Assembly (NCBI RefSeq): GCF_030463535.1
Contig: NC_132878.1
Span: 97,451,570 to 97,515,569, forward strand
DNA from: Salminus brasiliensis
Lineage: Eukaryota; Chordata; Actinopteri; Characiformes; Bryconidae
DNA: 64,000 nucleotides
Direction: 5' to 3'
Below the pieces are notes generated by a model. The model was not told where the DNA came from. It did no database searches and worked only from the letters and a program-made list of their open reading frames with translations. The position numbers and the translations under genes were made by a program. Below, piece by piece: positions 30,901-42,104 of this stretch (positions within the stretch are counted from its first letter, which is position 1; the number at the start of each line of letters is the position of its first letter).

Positions 30901-33900
30901 GCAGTTGGGACAAAATCCTGGGGTGGATTTTTACTTTCTAGACCTGCAGCAGAGCCATAGAGGCGGTTGGACCAAAACCCTGGGGTGGATTTTCACTTTC
31001 TGGACCTGGACTTGCTACTTTTGACAGAGATGCGGTACAATTACCTCCTCTGCAGGCCTGAATCAGAATAACCTTGGGTTTGTCGCGCAGAGCCGGGCAG
31101 TTCGCTGTGTTCAGGTGTGTGTAGATATTGTCCACAGGAAGGAAATCCTTGTCATTGTCTGGTCCATAATGGACCCCCAAAATGGCGTCTCTTTTCCCAT
31201 GAGACATAATGACCACGAAGGTGCTGTCTGATTCTGCATGCTCGCTACGTCCAGCAAAGCTTCTAATCGCCTCGTCCATTTCCTGAAAAAACAACCAGTC
31301 TGAGTTTATTACTGGTAGCAATGATCTTGAAACACACCACAGTCCAAACTGGTAACTCAGGTGGTCAAAGCTGGGGTCAAAAAGCTGGTCATCCACGGCG
31401 AAACATACTTTATACTTTATACTCTTGACCAGGATGGCCATGCCGGTCAACCAGCTTAGTGATGCTGGTCAACCCGTGTGGTCATGCTAGTCAAGGTGGT
31501 CAATCAGCATGGTTATGATGGTCAAGCACTTGACTTATGATGCTTATGATGGTTGCCCAGCTTGGTGATGCTGGTCAGCAGGCTCAGTTATACTGATTGC
31601 CTAAACTGGAAGAGCTGGTAGACCAGCTAAACCATTAAACCTAAACCAAATTGTAGACTATGCTGGAATCCATCAGAACTCACAGATCATGATCAAATTT
31701 CTACAGTTGAACAGACCCTTATCCCGGTCACTCTGTGTCTCCTACAGATGAACACAGCTTTGCGCTGTTGACTCACCTGGCCGGAGAGGTTGGTGTGTGC
31801 CACTACGTCGTACCCCAGGCCTCTCAGCAGCTTCTCCATGTACTCCTTGTCTTTCTGGGCTCCGTTCCTTTTCATATTCTTACATTTGAAGTCTACGTTG
31901 TTGATCAGCAGAGCCAGACGCTTTCTCACACCCTTTTCTAGCACTTGATAAATCTGAGGAAATGTGACACAACACAATTTACAAACATCAGTAAATATTT
32001 GATACTGAGTGGATACTGAATAATTCATAATAGATACTAAATCATTCATAATAGATTGTAAATAATTAATAATAGATACAGAACAATTCATAATAGATAC
32101 TAAATAATTCATAATAGATATAGAACAATTCATAATAGATACTAAATAATTCATAATAGATACAGAATAATTCATAACAGATACTAAATAATTCATAATA
32201 GATACTAAATAATTCATAATAGATACAGAATAATTCATAATAGATACTAAATAAGTCATACTAGATCATTCAAAGTGAATACTGAACAATTCATAGTTGA
32301 TACTGAATAATTCATAATTAATACTGGATAATTCAAAGTGTATACTGAATAATTCATAATAGATACTAAATTATTCATAATAGATACTAAATAATTCATA
32401 CTGGATAATTTATAGTGGATACTGAATAATTCATACTGCATAGTTCAAATTAGATATTGAATAATTCATACTGGATATTAAATTACATTTACATTTACGG
32501 CATTTAGTTGACGCTCTTATCCAGAGCGACTTACAAGGTGACTAGAATTACAGAGGTGGGCCAATGTAGTGTTAGGAGTCTTGCCCAGGAACTCTTATTG
32601 GTGTAGCACAGCATAGCCACCCAGACTGGGAATCGAACCCTGGTCTCCCACATGGTGTGGTAGCTCACTGGCAGGTAGTGGTTTTATCTGTTGCACCACA
32701 CCAACTCTAAATCATTCAGAGTAGTTTCGAAACAATTCATAGTGGATACTGAATAATTAATAACAGTAATTACTGAATAATTAATACTGAATATTTCATA
32801 GTAAATACTGAATAGTTCATGATGTTTACTGAATAATTCATACTGTTTAGTTAATAATTCTAATTTACTGAACAATTTCATAAGAGTTACTAAATATTTG
32901 TGGATACTAAATAATATAGTTTTATATTTAAAAATTTATAAATATCTCGTCCCCATATCTCATCACTTTTCTCCATAATGTGAATCTGCAGTTATTGTTT
33001 ATATTATATTATGTATTATTATATATTATATTGTATCAGAATTTTAGGACGAATGGACCAAAATTAGCTGAATCTTTTACACTTCCCTTGAAAGTTAACA
33101 GTGATTATATATATATATATATATACAGCAGATCAGATAAACTCTAAAGCTTTATTTGATAGTGTTGACCGAGCCCTGAGCTGACACGGGAGGGTGGACT
33201 CCCAATATTTTTGGCTTGGAGTCTGTGTGGGCTTCCTGTGGTCTGCGCATGAACCCGGACCCCCCGTTGGTGTGGTGAATGTTAGAAGAATGGAAGAAGA
33301 CCGGGGGGAAGGTGGGGGACTGAGAAGTGGAGGATTATTTGAGGGGCTTGAGGGTCCAGGAGGAGGCGTTTAAGTTTGTTAATAATAAAATGATGTGTTC
33401 AGTACAGAGATGCAGGTTTTGCTGCAAATTAAAATTTGCATATTAATCCTGTCACGCAAAAATGTTGTGCTTTTAAACGTAACTTTCAACATTATTGTTA
33501 AAGTATTTGATTCAGGTCATTTTGGAGCATTTCTATTGGTCCGTTCATCATAAAATTTTGAACAACTGCAGATTCACATTACGGAGAATAATTGACTGAA
33601 TTTGTCCAAAAAACCTTTAAAAACACCTTTAACCCATCAGTGTAGTGAACACACACACACACACACACACACACTAATGATCAAACACACACAGTGAACA
33701 CACACGCCCGGAGCGGTGAGCAGCCATCACTGCAGTGCCCAGGAAGCAGGGAGGGTGAAGGGCCTTGCTCAAGGTCCTAGCAGATTCAGCTTACTGAGCC
33801 CGGGTATCGATCCCACAACCCTGTCATCAATAGCTCAGTGCTCTAAATGCTGAGGCAGCACTGCCACAGAGAAAAGAGAGAGCTACGAGTAATCTTTACA

Positions 33901-36900
33901 CACTTACAGGGACTAGAACAACTGCCAGCTTTAAATAATGTCAGAAAGTCAGAAAGCTGGTAAGTCATGTGATCACTGTTAAAACAGGCATCCTGTGTAA
34001 AATCTTCACCTCGCTTCAGAAAAGTATTTGGACACTGGCTGTGTTTCACTCTGTCACACTACGACACTCACTGACCTCCCGTCCCTTTTCACTGATAATG
34101 GCCTGTTTGAACTGCGGGGTGCTGGGAATTAGCACAGAAGAAGTGTCGGGTTGGTCGTAACCACGTGCCGGAGGCCCCGGGGTCCCTCCTGACCCCTGTG
34201 GAGTGGGTACGGTGTTGTCCCCCATCTGAGGCTGGGGTGCAGGGCAGCCTAAAAGTAGACAGGACAGACCAGTTAGGACAGAAGCTAACCATATCCATCG
34301 TTGGTGTCTACTGTAGCACCCCCCCCCCCCACCCCCCACTGCAGTTTACATCACAACAGGTTTAACCCTTTAGACCCCACGACTACTCTCACAGGGGGAA
34401 GTGAAGAATAGGCCTGTAGGTAAAGAGGTTGTTGTTGGGTCTGTTGAGGCACATCTTAAGTTGACCAGCTTCAAAAACACAGCATATACTGGTCTATGCT
34501 GGTCTGGTTTGGGTATGGTACACTGGTATGCCGGTCAACCAGTACCCTTCCCGAATCAGACCAGCGGAAACCAGTATATGCTGTGTTTTAAACACTGGTC
34601 AACTGGTCATACTGGTCAACCGAGACCACACCAACATTGGACCAGTACAAATCAGCATATGATGGTTGCCCAGTATACCAGTGCTCAGTACTGGTTCATG
34701 CTGGTCTGGTACTGGTGTTGTACTGGTTAACCAGTATACCAGTGTTCAAAATGCAGAATATACTGGTTTATGCTGGTCTGGTGCTGGTGTGGTACTGGTT
34801 GACCAGTATACCAGCGTTTAAAACACAGCATATACTGGTTCATGCTGATGTGGAGTTGGCTGACCAGCATACCGGTGTTCAAAACGCAGTATATACTGGT
34901 TTCTGCTGGTCTGGTTCTGGTATTGTACAGGCTGACCAGCATACCAGTGTTCAAAACGCAGTATATACTGGTTTCTGCTGGTCTGGTTCTGGTATTGTAC
35001 AGGCTGACCAGCATACCAGTGTTCAAAACGCAGTATATACTGGTTTCTGCTGGTCTGGTTCTGGTATTGTACTGGCTGACCAGCATACCAGTGTTCAAAA
35101 CGCAGTATATACTGGTTTCTGCTGGTCTGGTTCTGGTATTGTACTGGTTGACCAGTATACCAGCGTTTAAAACACAGCATATACTGGTTCATGCTGATGT
35201 GGAGTTGGCTGACCAGCATACCGGTGTTCAAAACGCAGTATATACTGGTTTCTGCTGGTCTGGTTCTGGTATTGTACAGGCTGACCAGCATACCAGTGTT
35301 CAAAACGCAGTATATACTGGTTTCTGCTGGTCTGGTTCTGGTATTGTACAGGCTGACCAGCATACCAGTGTTCAAAACGCAGTATATACTGGTTTCTGCT
35401 GGTCTGGTTCTGGTATTGTACAGGCTGACCAGCATACCAGTGTTCAAAACGCAGTATATACTGGTTTCTGCTGGTCTGGTTCTGGTATTGTACTGGCTGA
35501 CCAGCATACCAGTGTTCAAAACGCAGTATATACTGGTTTCTGCTGGTCTGGTTCTGGTATTGTACTGGTTGACCAGTATACCGGTGTTCAAAAAACAGTG
35601 TATTTTGGTTTCTGCTGGTCTGGTTCTGGTATTGTACTGGCTGACCAGCATACCAGTGTTCAAAAAACAGTGTATTCTGGTTTCTGCTGGTCTGGTTTGT
35701 GGTGTGGTACCAGTTGACCAGGATACCAGTGTTCAGTTCTCAGTAGTTCTAATTTCATACCCAAAACCTGACTTTCACACCTCAACCTATTTTATTTTTC
35801 TGTGTCATTATTTAACTGAGCGTGTGACGGGGGGAGTGGAGGGGAGGGGGGTGGTCTGCAGCTGGGTGGAGGACTTTCTGCAAAGCACGCTGCTACGCTT
35901 CCTGTTCTCAAGGCCGTTGGGTTTCCTCAGTAAATGACGTTTACTCTGAGAATGTTAGTCGTCACTGCGTGACGGGGTGGACATGGCCTGCTTCCAAATC
36001 CAGTCTCTGAAACCAGTAAATGATATAAACCAGTTTAGACCAGTATAAAGCAGCATATGTTATGTTTTGAACACTGGTATGCTGGTCAACCAGCTCCACA
36101 CCAACACCAGACCAGTATAAACCAGTTTATACCAGTATAAACCAGCATATGTTATGTTTTGAACACTGGTATGCTGGTCAACCAGCTCCACACCAACACC
36201 AGACCAGTATAAATCAGTTTATACCAGTATAAACCAGCATATGTTATGTTTTGAACACTGGTATGCTGGTCAACCAGCTGTACACCAGTGCCAGACCAGT
36301 ATAAACCAGTTTAGACCAGTATAAACCAACATATGTTGTGTTTTGAACACTGGTATGCTGGTTAACCAGCTTCACACCAGTGCCAGACCAGTATAAACCA
36401 GTATAAACCAGCATATGTTATGTTTTGAACACTGGTATGCTGGTCAACCAGCTCCACACCAGCACTGGACCAGCATAAACCAGCAATATATGTGTTTTGA
36501 ACACTGGTGATCTGGTCAACCAGTATCACATTAGCACCAGACCAGGATTTCAGCAGGGTTGTTACTCAAGTACCTCAAAAATACCAATTACTGATAATCA
36601 GTATCAGCTCTGTAAGACCATATGAGTGATCCCCTACTAAAGTTCCACACGTCAACATAGCAAAAGTGCTAACTGACTGCGGTTCTGTTTATCCAGCTAG
36701 CAGTAAGCTATCCCCAGCCATTTACCCTGAGCCTTGTAATCTGTGCTTATCAGACCCGGCCCAATGAAGAGTGTGAGGGCCCTGATCTCTTTATCAGTTC
36801 TGTTCACTAGACTATCTGGAACCAGAGTTTTAGAGACTCCTATTGGTTCAGAGTGACGCGCTGACCTGGCTGAACCCGAGGCTGCGGCCCAAACGCACAC

Positions 36901-38349
36901 TACGCACTAATACTACAATATAGGGTACATACTAATCCAAACAGCACAGGCTTGGCAGGTTAGTACACTGAACATCAACATACTAACCCCTATTGTACTA
37001 ACAGGAAGTGACGAAGCGTTGCTATGCCAACACTGGTCACTGCTAGAGATCCTGCTGCCCTCGCCACTGTACTTCGTTACATCGTTATCCACCATTTCTG
37101 TCACTAGCTCCTCCCTTTCCTTTCCGCACTGCACTGTGGGACAATAGTGGGCGCTAATGCTAATGCTAATTAACTTATACTAACTAGTATTTGACTACGT
37201 AGTATGTAATATAGCTAAAAAAATATCCATGATGTGTACTTGGAACCAAGTGCCGCTAAGATTATTACTATATAGTCCATACTTTATAGTATAGAAGTAG
37301 TGTGTAGTGTGCAATTGGGACACAGCCAGGGCCTATCAACACCACACTCAACTCAACAGACCGCATTGTGGATTCTTCGTAGACCCAACGTTGACACGTT
37401 TATCTATTCTACATAGTACACACTCTAAATTCTACGCAATTGGGACGTGCCACTGGCAAGGTGGTGTGGTTATCCACTACGCGACCCCAGCTGCCCAAGC
37501 TAATGTTGTGCACTCTTATTAATAAAGGTGCTACATAGGGTTCTTTGAGCAATGCCATTGAAGAACCATGGTTGGGTCCTTAAAGAACCACTATGTTGAC
37601 TTCTTTAAACCTATGTAGGAAACCTGTATAAGGAAGCCAAAATGCACTTTCACTTTTACATTAAGGAAGTCTGTTTCTGGCCTGGAAAACCAGTTCCAGG
37701 TTGAGTAGAAACGTCTTGGATTGAAATGATGTTAGTAGAGGCTCATGTGAACGTTTATGGAACGTTTGGATCGATGTCTGGAGAGAAAAGGTTCAAAAGA
37801 CGAGGTTCAAGGTGGCTTGGTTTTGGAATTGTCCGTTCCACCTTAAATGGTGCAGCAGTTACATTCTGGCGCCTGAGGCGCCAGAATGTAACTGCTGCAC
37901 CATTTAAGGTGGAACGGACAATTCCAAAAGCAAGCTGAAAAAATGGCACCAAATCGAGTTTCTTCGTAAATAAAACGTCCAGACAACGTCTAGCAAACGT
38001 CCCAAGCCACGTCCACCTCCCTAAAACGCTGTAGTGAAACTGGAACCATGTGGACCCACTGGAGCTCCCACTCACTGCATTCAGTCGCCTGGTCCAGGTC
38101 CTCAGCGACCTGGTGGCAACCGATAGCCCTCAGCACCTCGACTGCGACCGGCACCGCCTTCTTCACGGTGAAGGTGCTGGTGAGAAGGTCCGCCAGGTCC
38201 ACGGTGTACTGCACCTTCTCCACGGCGCTGCGGCGCAATCGAGGCTCCTCTTTCCGATCGCACAGCTTGCTCTTGAACTTCTTCAGGTTCTCGCTGCCCA
38301 GGTCGTCCAGAGCGTCCACCAGGTGGTCCTTGGTGGTCTTCTTCTCCAT
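27999..38349 (-). CDS. casp1: PYD-containing caspase-1-like inflammatory caspase, copy 2
   Basis: Same family and likely role as the neighbouring caspase. Exons in coding order: 38076-38349 (PYD), 34076-34248 (linker), 31777-31953, 31045-31282 (p20), 29643-29759, 28190-28299 and 27999-28097. The total is 1188 nt, 395 aa; exon sizes and phases match copy 1 except exons 1 (274 against 265 nt) and 5 (117 against 111 nt). The PYD (MEKKTTKDHLVDALDDLG, FKSKLCDRKEEPRLRR) is clearly different from that of copy 1 and ASC. Catalytic His236 (SHG) and Cys285 (QACRG) are present, with an Asp/Glu-rich interdomain linker (ADSGPDEQWNMESD), EKDFISLLSCTP, and the end NFYLFPGL. Intron 6 has the same GC donor. 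Exon 4 is about 96% identical to copy 1 (9 of 238 bases differ), unlike exon 3. Orthology to zebrafish caspa or caspb is not decided. Confidence 0.93.
28440..29330. repeat. GGTTCTAGG/AGAACC repeat block in caspase copy 2 intron 5
   Basis: Two or three imperfect copies (about 300 bp spacing) of a segment with AACATCTCACACT, ATAGGTTCTAGGAAAA, GGGATAGAACCTTTA and GGCTTGGACATGCAGTTCTA. It belongs to the AGAACC-rich family seen across the window. Confidence 0.75.
29760..30220. other. Intron 4 of caspase copy 2, outer part, no gene seen
   Basis: AT-rich sequence without exon-like features. The acceptor for exon 5 is at its low-coordinate edge (GTTCAG then GTGAGGACGG on the minus strand). Confidence 0.5.
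30220..31012. repeat. 62-bp minisatellite with an internal inversion, caspase copy 2 intron 4
   Basis: About 13 units with CCTGGGGTGGATTTTCACTT, TCTAGACCTGCAGCAGAG and CCATAGAGGCGGTTGGA. The first two units (30222-30345) are in the opposite orientation (GCCTGTATGGCTCTGCTGCA), so the array has a head-to-head junction near 30350. It ends about 30 bp from the catalytic exon 4, as the unrelated 75-bp array does in copy 1. Confidence 0.92.
31430..31640. repeat. CTGGTCAACCAG-type repeat in caspase copy 2 intron 3
   Basis: Irregular words such as GATGCTGGTCAACC and GTGGTCAATCAGCATGGTTA. It is of the same kind as 3480-3670 and 34450-36550. Confidence 0.65.
31985..32890 (-). repeat. 21-bp minisatellite in caspase copy 2 intron 2, split by a SINE-like insert
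   Basis: Tandem units of AATAATTCATAATAGATACT plus one base run from 31985 to 32480 and, more diverged, from 32705 to 32890. The frames it opens (for example 31693-32259) run into exon 3 by chance. Confidence 0.85.
32483..32704. mobile_element. Common fish SINE/MITE-like repeat
   Basis: It opens with ACATTTACGGCATTTAGTTG and CTCTTATCCAGAGCGACTTA. The middle has GTCTTGCCCAGGAACTCTTA and GGGAATCGAACCCTGG. This dispersed fish repeat is recognised from memory; its exact family name is not certain. It is inserted in the 21-bp array. Confidence 0.65.
32960..33090 (+). repeat. Copy of a ~130-bp dispersed repeat (CTCCATAATGTGAATCTG)
   Basis: CTTTTCTCCATAATGTGAAT, then a short AT part, then ACGAATGGACCAAAATTAGC and CCTTGAAAGT. 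Other copies lie at 45390-45510, 54265-54400, 54680-54800 and, reversed, 33525-33585. A tail piece lies at 22378-22430. Confidence 0.75.
33127..33520. other. Intron 2 of caspase copy 2, low-repeat part, no gene seen
   Basis: Preceded by a TA run (33106-33125). The part at 33160-33370 is GC-rich and not repeated elsewhere in the window. No exon-like reading frame with splice sites was found. Confidence 0.4.
33690..33862 (-). mobile_element. tRNA-derived SINE-like fragment
   Basis: Its reverse complement reads TTTAGAGCACTGAGCTATTG then GTTGTGGGATCGATACCCGG. This is close to the fragment at 18872-19010 and is followed by the same CCTTGAGCAAGG word. It follows an AC microsatellite (33652-33674). 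Confidence 0.6.
34450..35735. repeat. 72-bp minisatellite in caspase copy 2 intron 1
   Basis: Units with TGACCAGCATACCAGTGTTC, AAAACGCAGTATATACTGGT and CTGCTGGTCTGGTTCTGGTA. The period is 72 bp (24 codons), so frames of up to 291 codons stay open on both strands. A longer unit of about 350 bp (starting at 34842 and again at 35191) is visible. Confidence 0.95.
35740..35980. other. Intron 1 of caspase copy 2, non-repeated part
   Basis: Sequence between the two ACCAG arrays, with a G-rich part (35828-35860). No coding signal with splice sites was seen. Confidence 0.4.
35985..36550. repeat. ACCAG-type minisatellite, second array
   Basis: Five to six units of about 75-120 bp with CCAGCATATGTTATGTTTTG, AACACTGGTATGCTGGTCAA and CCAGCTCCACACCA. 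It shares words with the 72-bp array but in the opposite sense (GAACACTGGTATGCTGGTCA is the complement of the other unit). Confidence 0.85.
36555..37800. other. Intron 1 of caspase copy 2, remaining part, no gene seen
   Basis: Mixed sequence with CTAATGCTAATGCTAATTAA at 37153 and AGAACC words at 37535-37620. No convincing exon was found. Confidence 0.4.
37821..37929. repeat. Perfect 109-bp palindrome
   Basis: Two 54-base arms match exactly around a single central G at 37875. The outer end is TTTTGGAATTGTCCGTTCCA and the inner end is CATTCTGGCGCCT. A diverged fragment of the same sequence is at 2424-2446, so it is likely a MITE. It lies about 150 bp past the donor of the PYD exon. Confidence 0.97.
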
Positions 38350-38439
38350 GTTCGGCCACGGGGTTCTCGCGCAAGACCCACTTCTCTACCTCCCTGCCCT
38401 TCTTCTTCCTTCTTTCTTTCCCTCGTTGCCTGTGCCTGA

Positions 38440-38443
<4 letters not shown>

Positions 38444-38506
<63 letters not shown>
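38444..38506 (+). repeat. GT microsatellite and GA tract, caspase copy 2 5' flank
   Basis: About 25 GT repeats then GA repeats, 95 bp upstream of the ATG. In the transcript or promoter it reads as TC/AC. Confidence 0.9.
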
Positions 38507-38604
38507 CGAGTGGGTGGTGCAGATGGAGGCAACAGAGGCTCAACCACCCTTGTATGATCCACTACTGGGTGAGGGTTCGACAGCAGCCACGGGACACAGG
38601 ACAC

Positions 38605-38935
38605 GCTGATTTGGACAAAAGTATTGGGACACCTTTCTCTGTCTCTGGGAAGAAGGCTTGCTGGATTTGATTGCATTCAGCCACATGAGCTCACCTCCCA
38701 AAAGTACTGGATGGAGCTCCACCCCCCAATGCTGGGGGTCTTTACACCCCCACTCTAGCCGACGCTTGGCATTAGGCAGCATGGTACATGCTCCTGCAGA
38801 TGGTCCTATTCTATTGGCAGTATGCTTTCTTCTCTACAGGGACTAGATAAGTTGTGTGTGTGCAACTTGGATGCCAAGTACCTGAATGCATTCATTAGAA
38901 GGGGTGTCCACAAACATTTGGACATGTAGAAGGTT
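38605..38935 (-). mobile_element. MITE copy, TGTCCAAA-end family
   Basis: The ends are TTGGACAAAAGTATTGGGAC and, in reverse, TGTCCAAATGTTTGTGGACA. The body is the reverse complement of 7377-7690. It lies upstream of the caspase copy 2 PYD exon. Confidence 0.8.
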
Positions 38936-38939
38936 TTAA

Positions 38940-40890
38940 GGTGCAGTACAGTAGAACCAGAAATGGTTCTTATGGCAGTAGAGGAGGAACCTTTAATGGT
39001 ATCGTTAATATTAGGACGGTAAAGGAAACATTAGTAGGTCAGAACCACTTCCTCCTTCTGTTGACCTCAAAATAAAGGCCACGCCTCTAGTGGTTGAAGA
39101 ACCTTCTAGAAAAAGGAGTTCTAGGTACAGTAGTGCTGAAAAAATGGCGAAACCCTTTTTGGTGACCTTTATTTTGAATGGTTCTGTACAGAACCATGAG
39201 AACTGAGTGGACCACTTGAGTGGTATGACGGTTCTTTGCCTGGTTAAAGGGTTCTTTAGATTGCTGGGAAATCTTCTGTAAACTTAACTGAATCTTTGGT
39301 TCTACGTTTTAGGCCAAATGGGAATCAATTTAGAACTTATTACTTATTATTTTTTGACTCAATTGGAGAACCCTTTAGGTTCTGTGTTTGTTTAAAAAAG
39401 GAGAACCATTTGACCCCTTTTGGTGCTAAAATAGAACCCCCAATAAACACGTTCTATGCATAACTGTCTACAAGTATTAAAATCCTAAAAAGTCTATATA
39501 GAACCACTGCCTTTACTAAAGAACACTTGAAGAACCCATTTTAAAGAGTGTATATAGCACCACAAAGGTTACAAGCTGCCTTAGAAGATGAACCCTTGAA
39601 GAACCCCTTAAAAAAGTTCTGTATAGAACCATGGCAACTCAATGGGCTATTTGAATGCTCAGATGGTTCTGTGCCTGGTTAAATGGTTCTAAGGATTGAT
39701 GGGAAAATTTTGGAACACAGTGTTTGTAATAGAACCTTCTACGCTCTAAGCAAAATGGGTTCTATGTAGTACTGAAAAAGGTTTTTTGAGTCATGACAGT
39801 TATGGAACCCCTTTAGGTGCTATATAGAACTTTTTTAGAAGGTTCTATGTAGAGCTATAACAACTCTATGGACCATATGATTGTTTAGACGGTTCTTTGC
39901 CTGGTTAAGGGTTCTTCAGATTGGTGGCAAGCCTTCTAAAGACAGTACGTTATTGTACCTATGGTTCTATATTCTAAACAAAGGGGTTATGTATAGTACT
40001 TAAAATGGGTTCTTCAACTCTAGTGACAATAGTGGAACCCTTTTTGGTGCTATATTGAACCCATTCTTCAAAAAAATAAGTTCTATATACAACCTAAAGT
40101 ACCATGTAAATATCCCAATGGTTCTTTGAGTCTGTACAAAACTGTAGCCTTTACTAAGGAACCCTTCAGGAACCCATTTTAAAGAGTGCATGCTCAGATG
40201 GTTCTTTGCCTGATTAAAGGGTTCTTAGGATTGGTGGGAAACCTTCTGTAGACAGTACTTTACTGAATGTTTGGTTCGTTTGTTTGGTACAAACAAAAGA
40301 GCTTATATATAGTACTGAAAAGGGGTTCCTTGATTTGATAACAATGGAACCCTTTTTTGTGCAACAATAGAACCCTTTTTTTTTTAATTCAGAGAACCCT
40401 TTAGCCAGTCGGAGAACCCATTTATTTAGAAAATAGAAACATAGGTACAATAACAATCTGAAGAACCCTTAATCAGGCAGAAACCGTCTGAGCAATCGCA
40501 TGGTCCATTGAATTGTTATAGCTCTATATAGAACCTTCTAAAAAAGTTCTGTCTAGCACCTACAGTGGTTCCATAATTGTCATAAGTTAAAAAACCCTTT
40601 TTCAGTACTACATAGAACCCATTTTGCTTAGAGCATAGAATCATCTGAGCATTTGAATAAATCATTGAGTTGTCATGGTTCTATATAGAACTTTTTAAGG
40701 GGTTCTTCAAGGGTTTTTAGTAAAGGCAACAGTTCTGTATAGACCCATGACAACCCAATTCTAGATTCTAAAAAAGGGGGTTATGATCCGTGTTGAAAAT
40801 GGTAGAAATAGTGAAGCCTGTTTGGGTACTATCTAGAACCATCTACACATTTTTCCCCCCAATCCTAAGTAAGCCTTACTGGTTCTGATT
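38940..40890. repeat. AGAACC/GGTTCT-rich dispersed repeat field
   Basis: Dozens of GGTTCT and AGAACC words in segments such as TGGTGCTATATAGAACC, GGTTCTTTGCCTGGTTAAAG and TAAAGGGTTCTT, in both orientations. This is the largest block of a family found throughout the window. No gene was found. Confidence 0.8.
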
Positions 40891-40892
40891 TT

Positions 40893-41390
40893 ACATACAC
40901 TGCAATGTCCAAATGTTTGTGGACACCCACAGCCTGTCTAGCCCCTGTAGAGAAGAGGTACTGCCAATAGAATAGGACCCTCTGGAGCACATCAACAACA
41001 TGACCCTATTGGCTCCATGCTGCCTAATAATGCCAGGCGTGGGCTAGAGGGGTATAAAGCCCCCCGGCATTGAGGAGCTGTGGAGCAGTGGAAGAGCTTT
41101 GTTCTCTGGAATGATGGTGGTGGAGGAGCTACATCCAGCACTTTTGGATGGGATGAGTTGGGGATGATGAGGTGGGGTGGTGATCATCATCCAACATCCT
41201 GACCTCACTAACGCTCATATTGCTGAGCAAATGCAATCAAATCCTCACAGCAATGCTCCTCCTCCAAAATCTAGTAGCAAGTCTTCTTCTCTGCACAGTA
41301 GAGACAGTTACTCCACCCTTACTCTTGATTTAGGAAGAAACAATGAATGAGCAGGTGTCCCACTACTTTTGTCAATACTGTGTAGATCAT
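40893..41390 (+). mobile_element. Complete MITE copy, TGTCCAAA-end family
   Basis: The left end is TACACTGCAATGTCCAAATG and the right end, in reverse, is TACACAGTATTGACAAAAGT. Both continue into GGACACC or GGGACACC, giving inverted ends of about 31 bp. It is about 490 bp long and has no coding capacity. It lies just downstream of the etv2 3' end. Confidence 0.75.
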
Positions 41391-41564
41391 TGCTTTTACT
41401 AAAGAACCCTCAAAGAAGGGTGTAAGAGAGGCTATAGCTCTAAAATAGGGTTCCACTTTTGCTGTGAGTCTAAGAAGCCCTATTTCAGCTCTATACAGAC
41501 CCCTTTTTGCGGAGAGTGTATGTGTGTGAATGACGGACGGAACACCAGGCTGTACACAAACTGA

Positions 41565-41570
41565 TTTATT
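41565..41570 (-). promoter_or_regulatory. etv2: Probable poly(A) signal of etv2
   Basis: AATAAA on the minus strand, 535 bases past the etv2 stop. This predicts a 3' UTR spanning about 41550-42104. Confidence 0.5.
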
Positions 41571-41697
41571 TACAATAATACACATTAGCTCAGTTCACGT
41601 CATCGTAGTGGTTTAATCAAAATAGGAGGTAGCTGACGACATTTACACAATGGGCTGAAAACGGTGGAACTGCATTGCTTATTTAGAGCACAGAGTC

Positions 41698-41995
41698 CAA
41701 GGACAGGCCATTCCTACGTCCATACAGGCGAGTGGAGGCACTTTCTACCTCCTTACAGTGAGCTACCAGAGACCGCCAGTCCATCATGAGCAGGACCGAG
41801 GAGTGCTTGAATGCATGGTGGAGATGGACCTCCTCAAAATACATAAAAGACCCATCTACACTGTTAAAGGTAGAAGTTCCTCAAGGATCTTATACTTTTA
41901 ACAGTGTACAGCAGGTCCAGAGTCAAAGGACAGGGCATTCCTACGTCCATACAGGCGAGTGGAGGTACGAGAGACCGCCCGCCAGCCCACCATGA
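41698..41995 (-). repeat. Tandem duplication in the etv2 3' UTR
   Basis: CATTCCTACGTCCATACAGG at 41710 and again at 41936, each followed by CGAGTGGAGG, a GAGACCGCC part and CATGAGCAGGACCGAGGAG. The two copies start about 226 bp apart. Confidence 0.85.
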
Positions 41996-42104
41996 GCAGG
42001 ACCGAGGAGCCTCCTCAGAACAATCCACCCAGAAGCCCAATGTCCACAGATCGGCCTCAGCCTCGGCCTGGGCGCACGACTCAATCCTTCGGAGACTGAC
42101 GTCG

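Noticed and set aside
31693-32259. 188-codon frame on the minus strand
   Set aside because: Only the part at 31777-31953 is a real exon; the rest is the 21-bp repeat that happens to stay open.
34637-35937. Frames of 248-291 codons on both strands
   Set aside because: Same artefact from the 72-bp array in caspase copy 2 intron 1.
38940-40890. AGAACC/GGTTCT words as glucocorticoid response elements
   Set aside because: The half-site differs (AGAACA expected), spacing is irregular, and copy number fits a repeat family better than a regulatory array.
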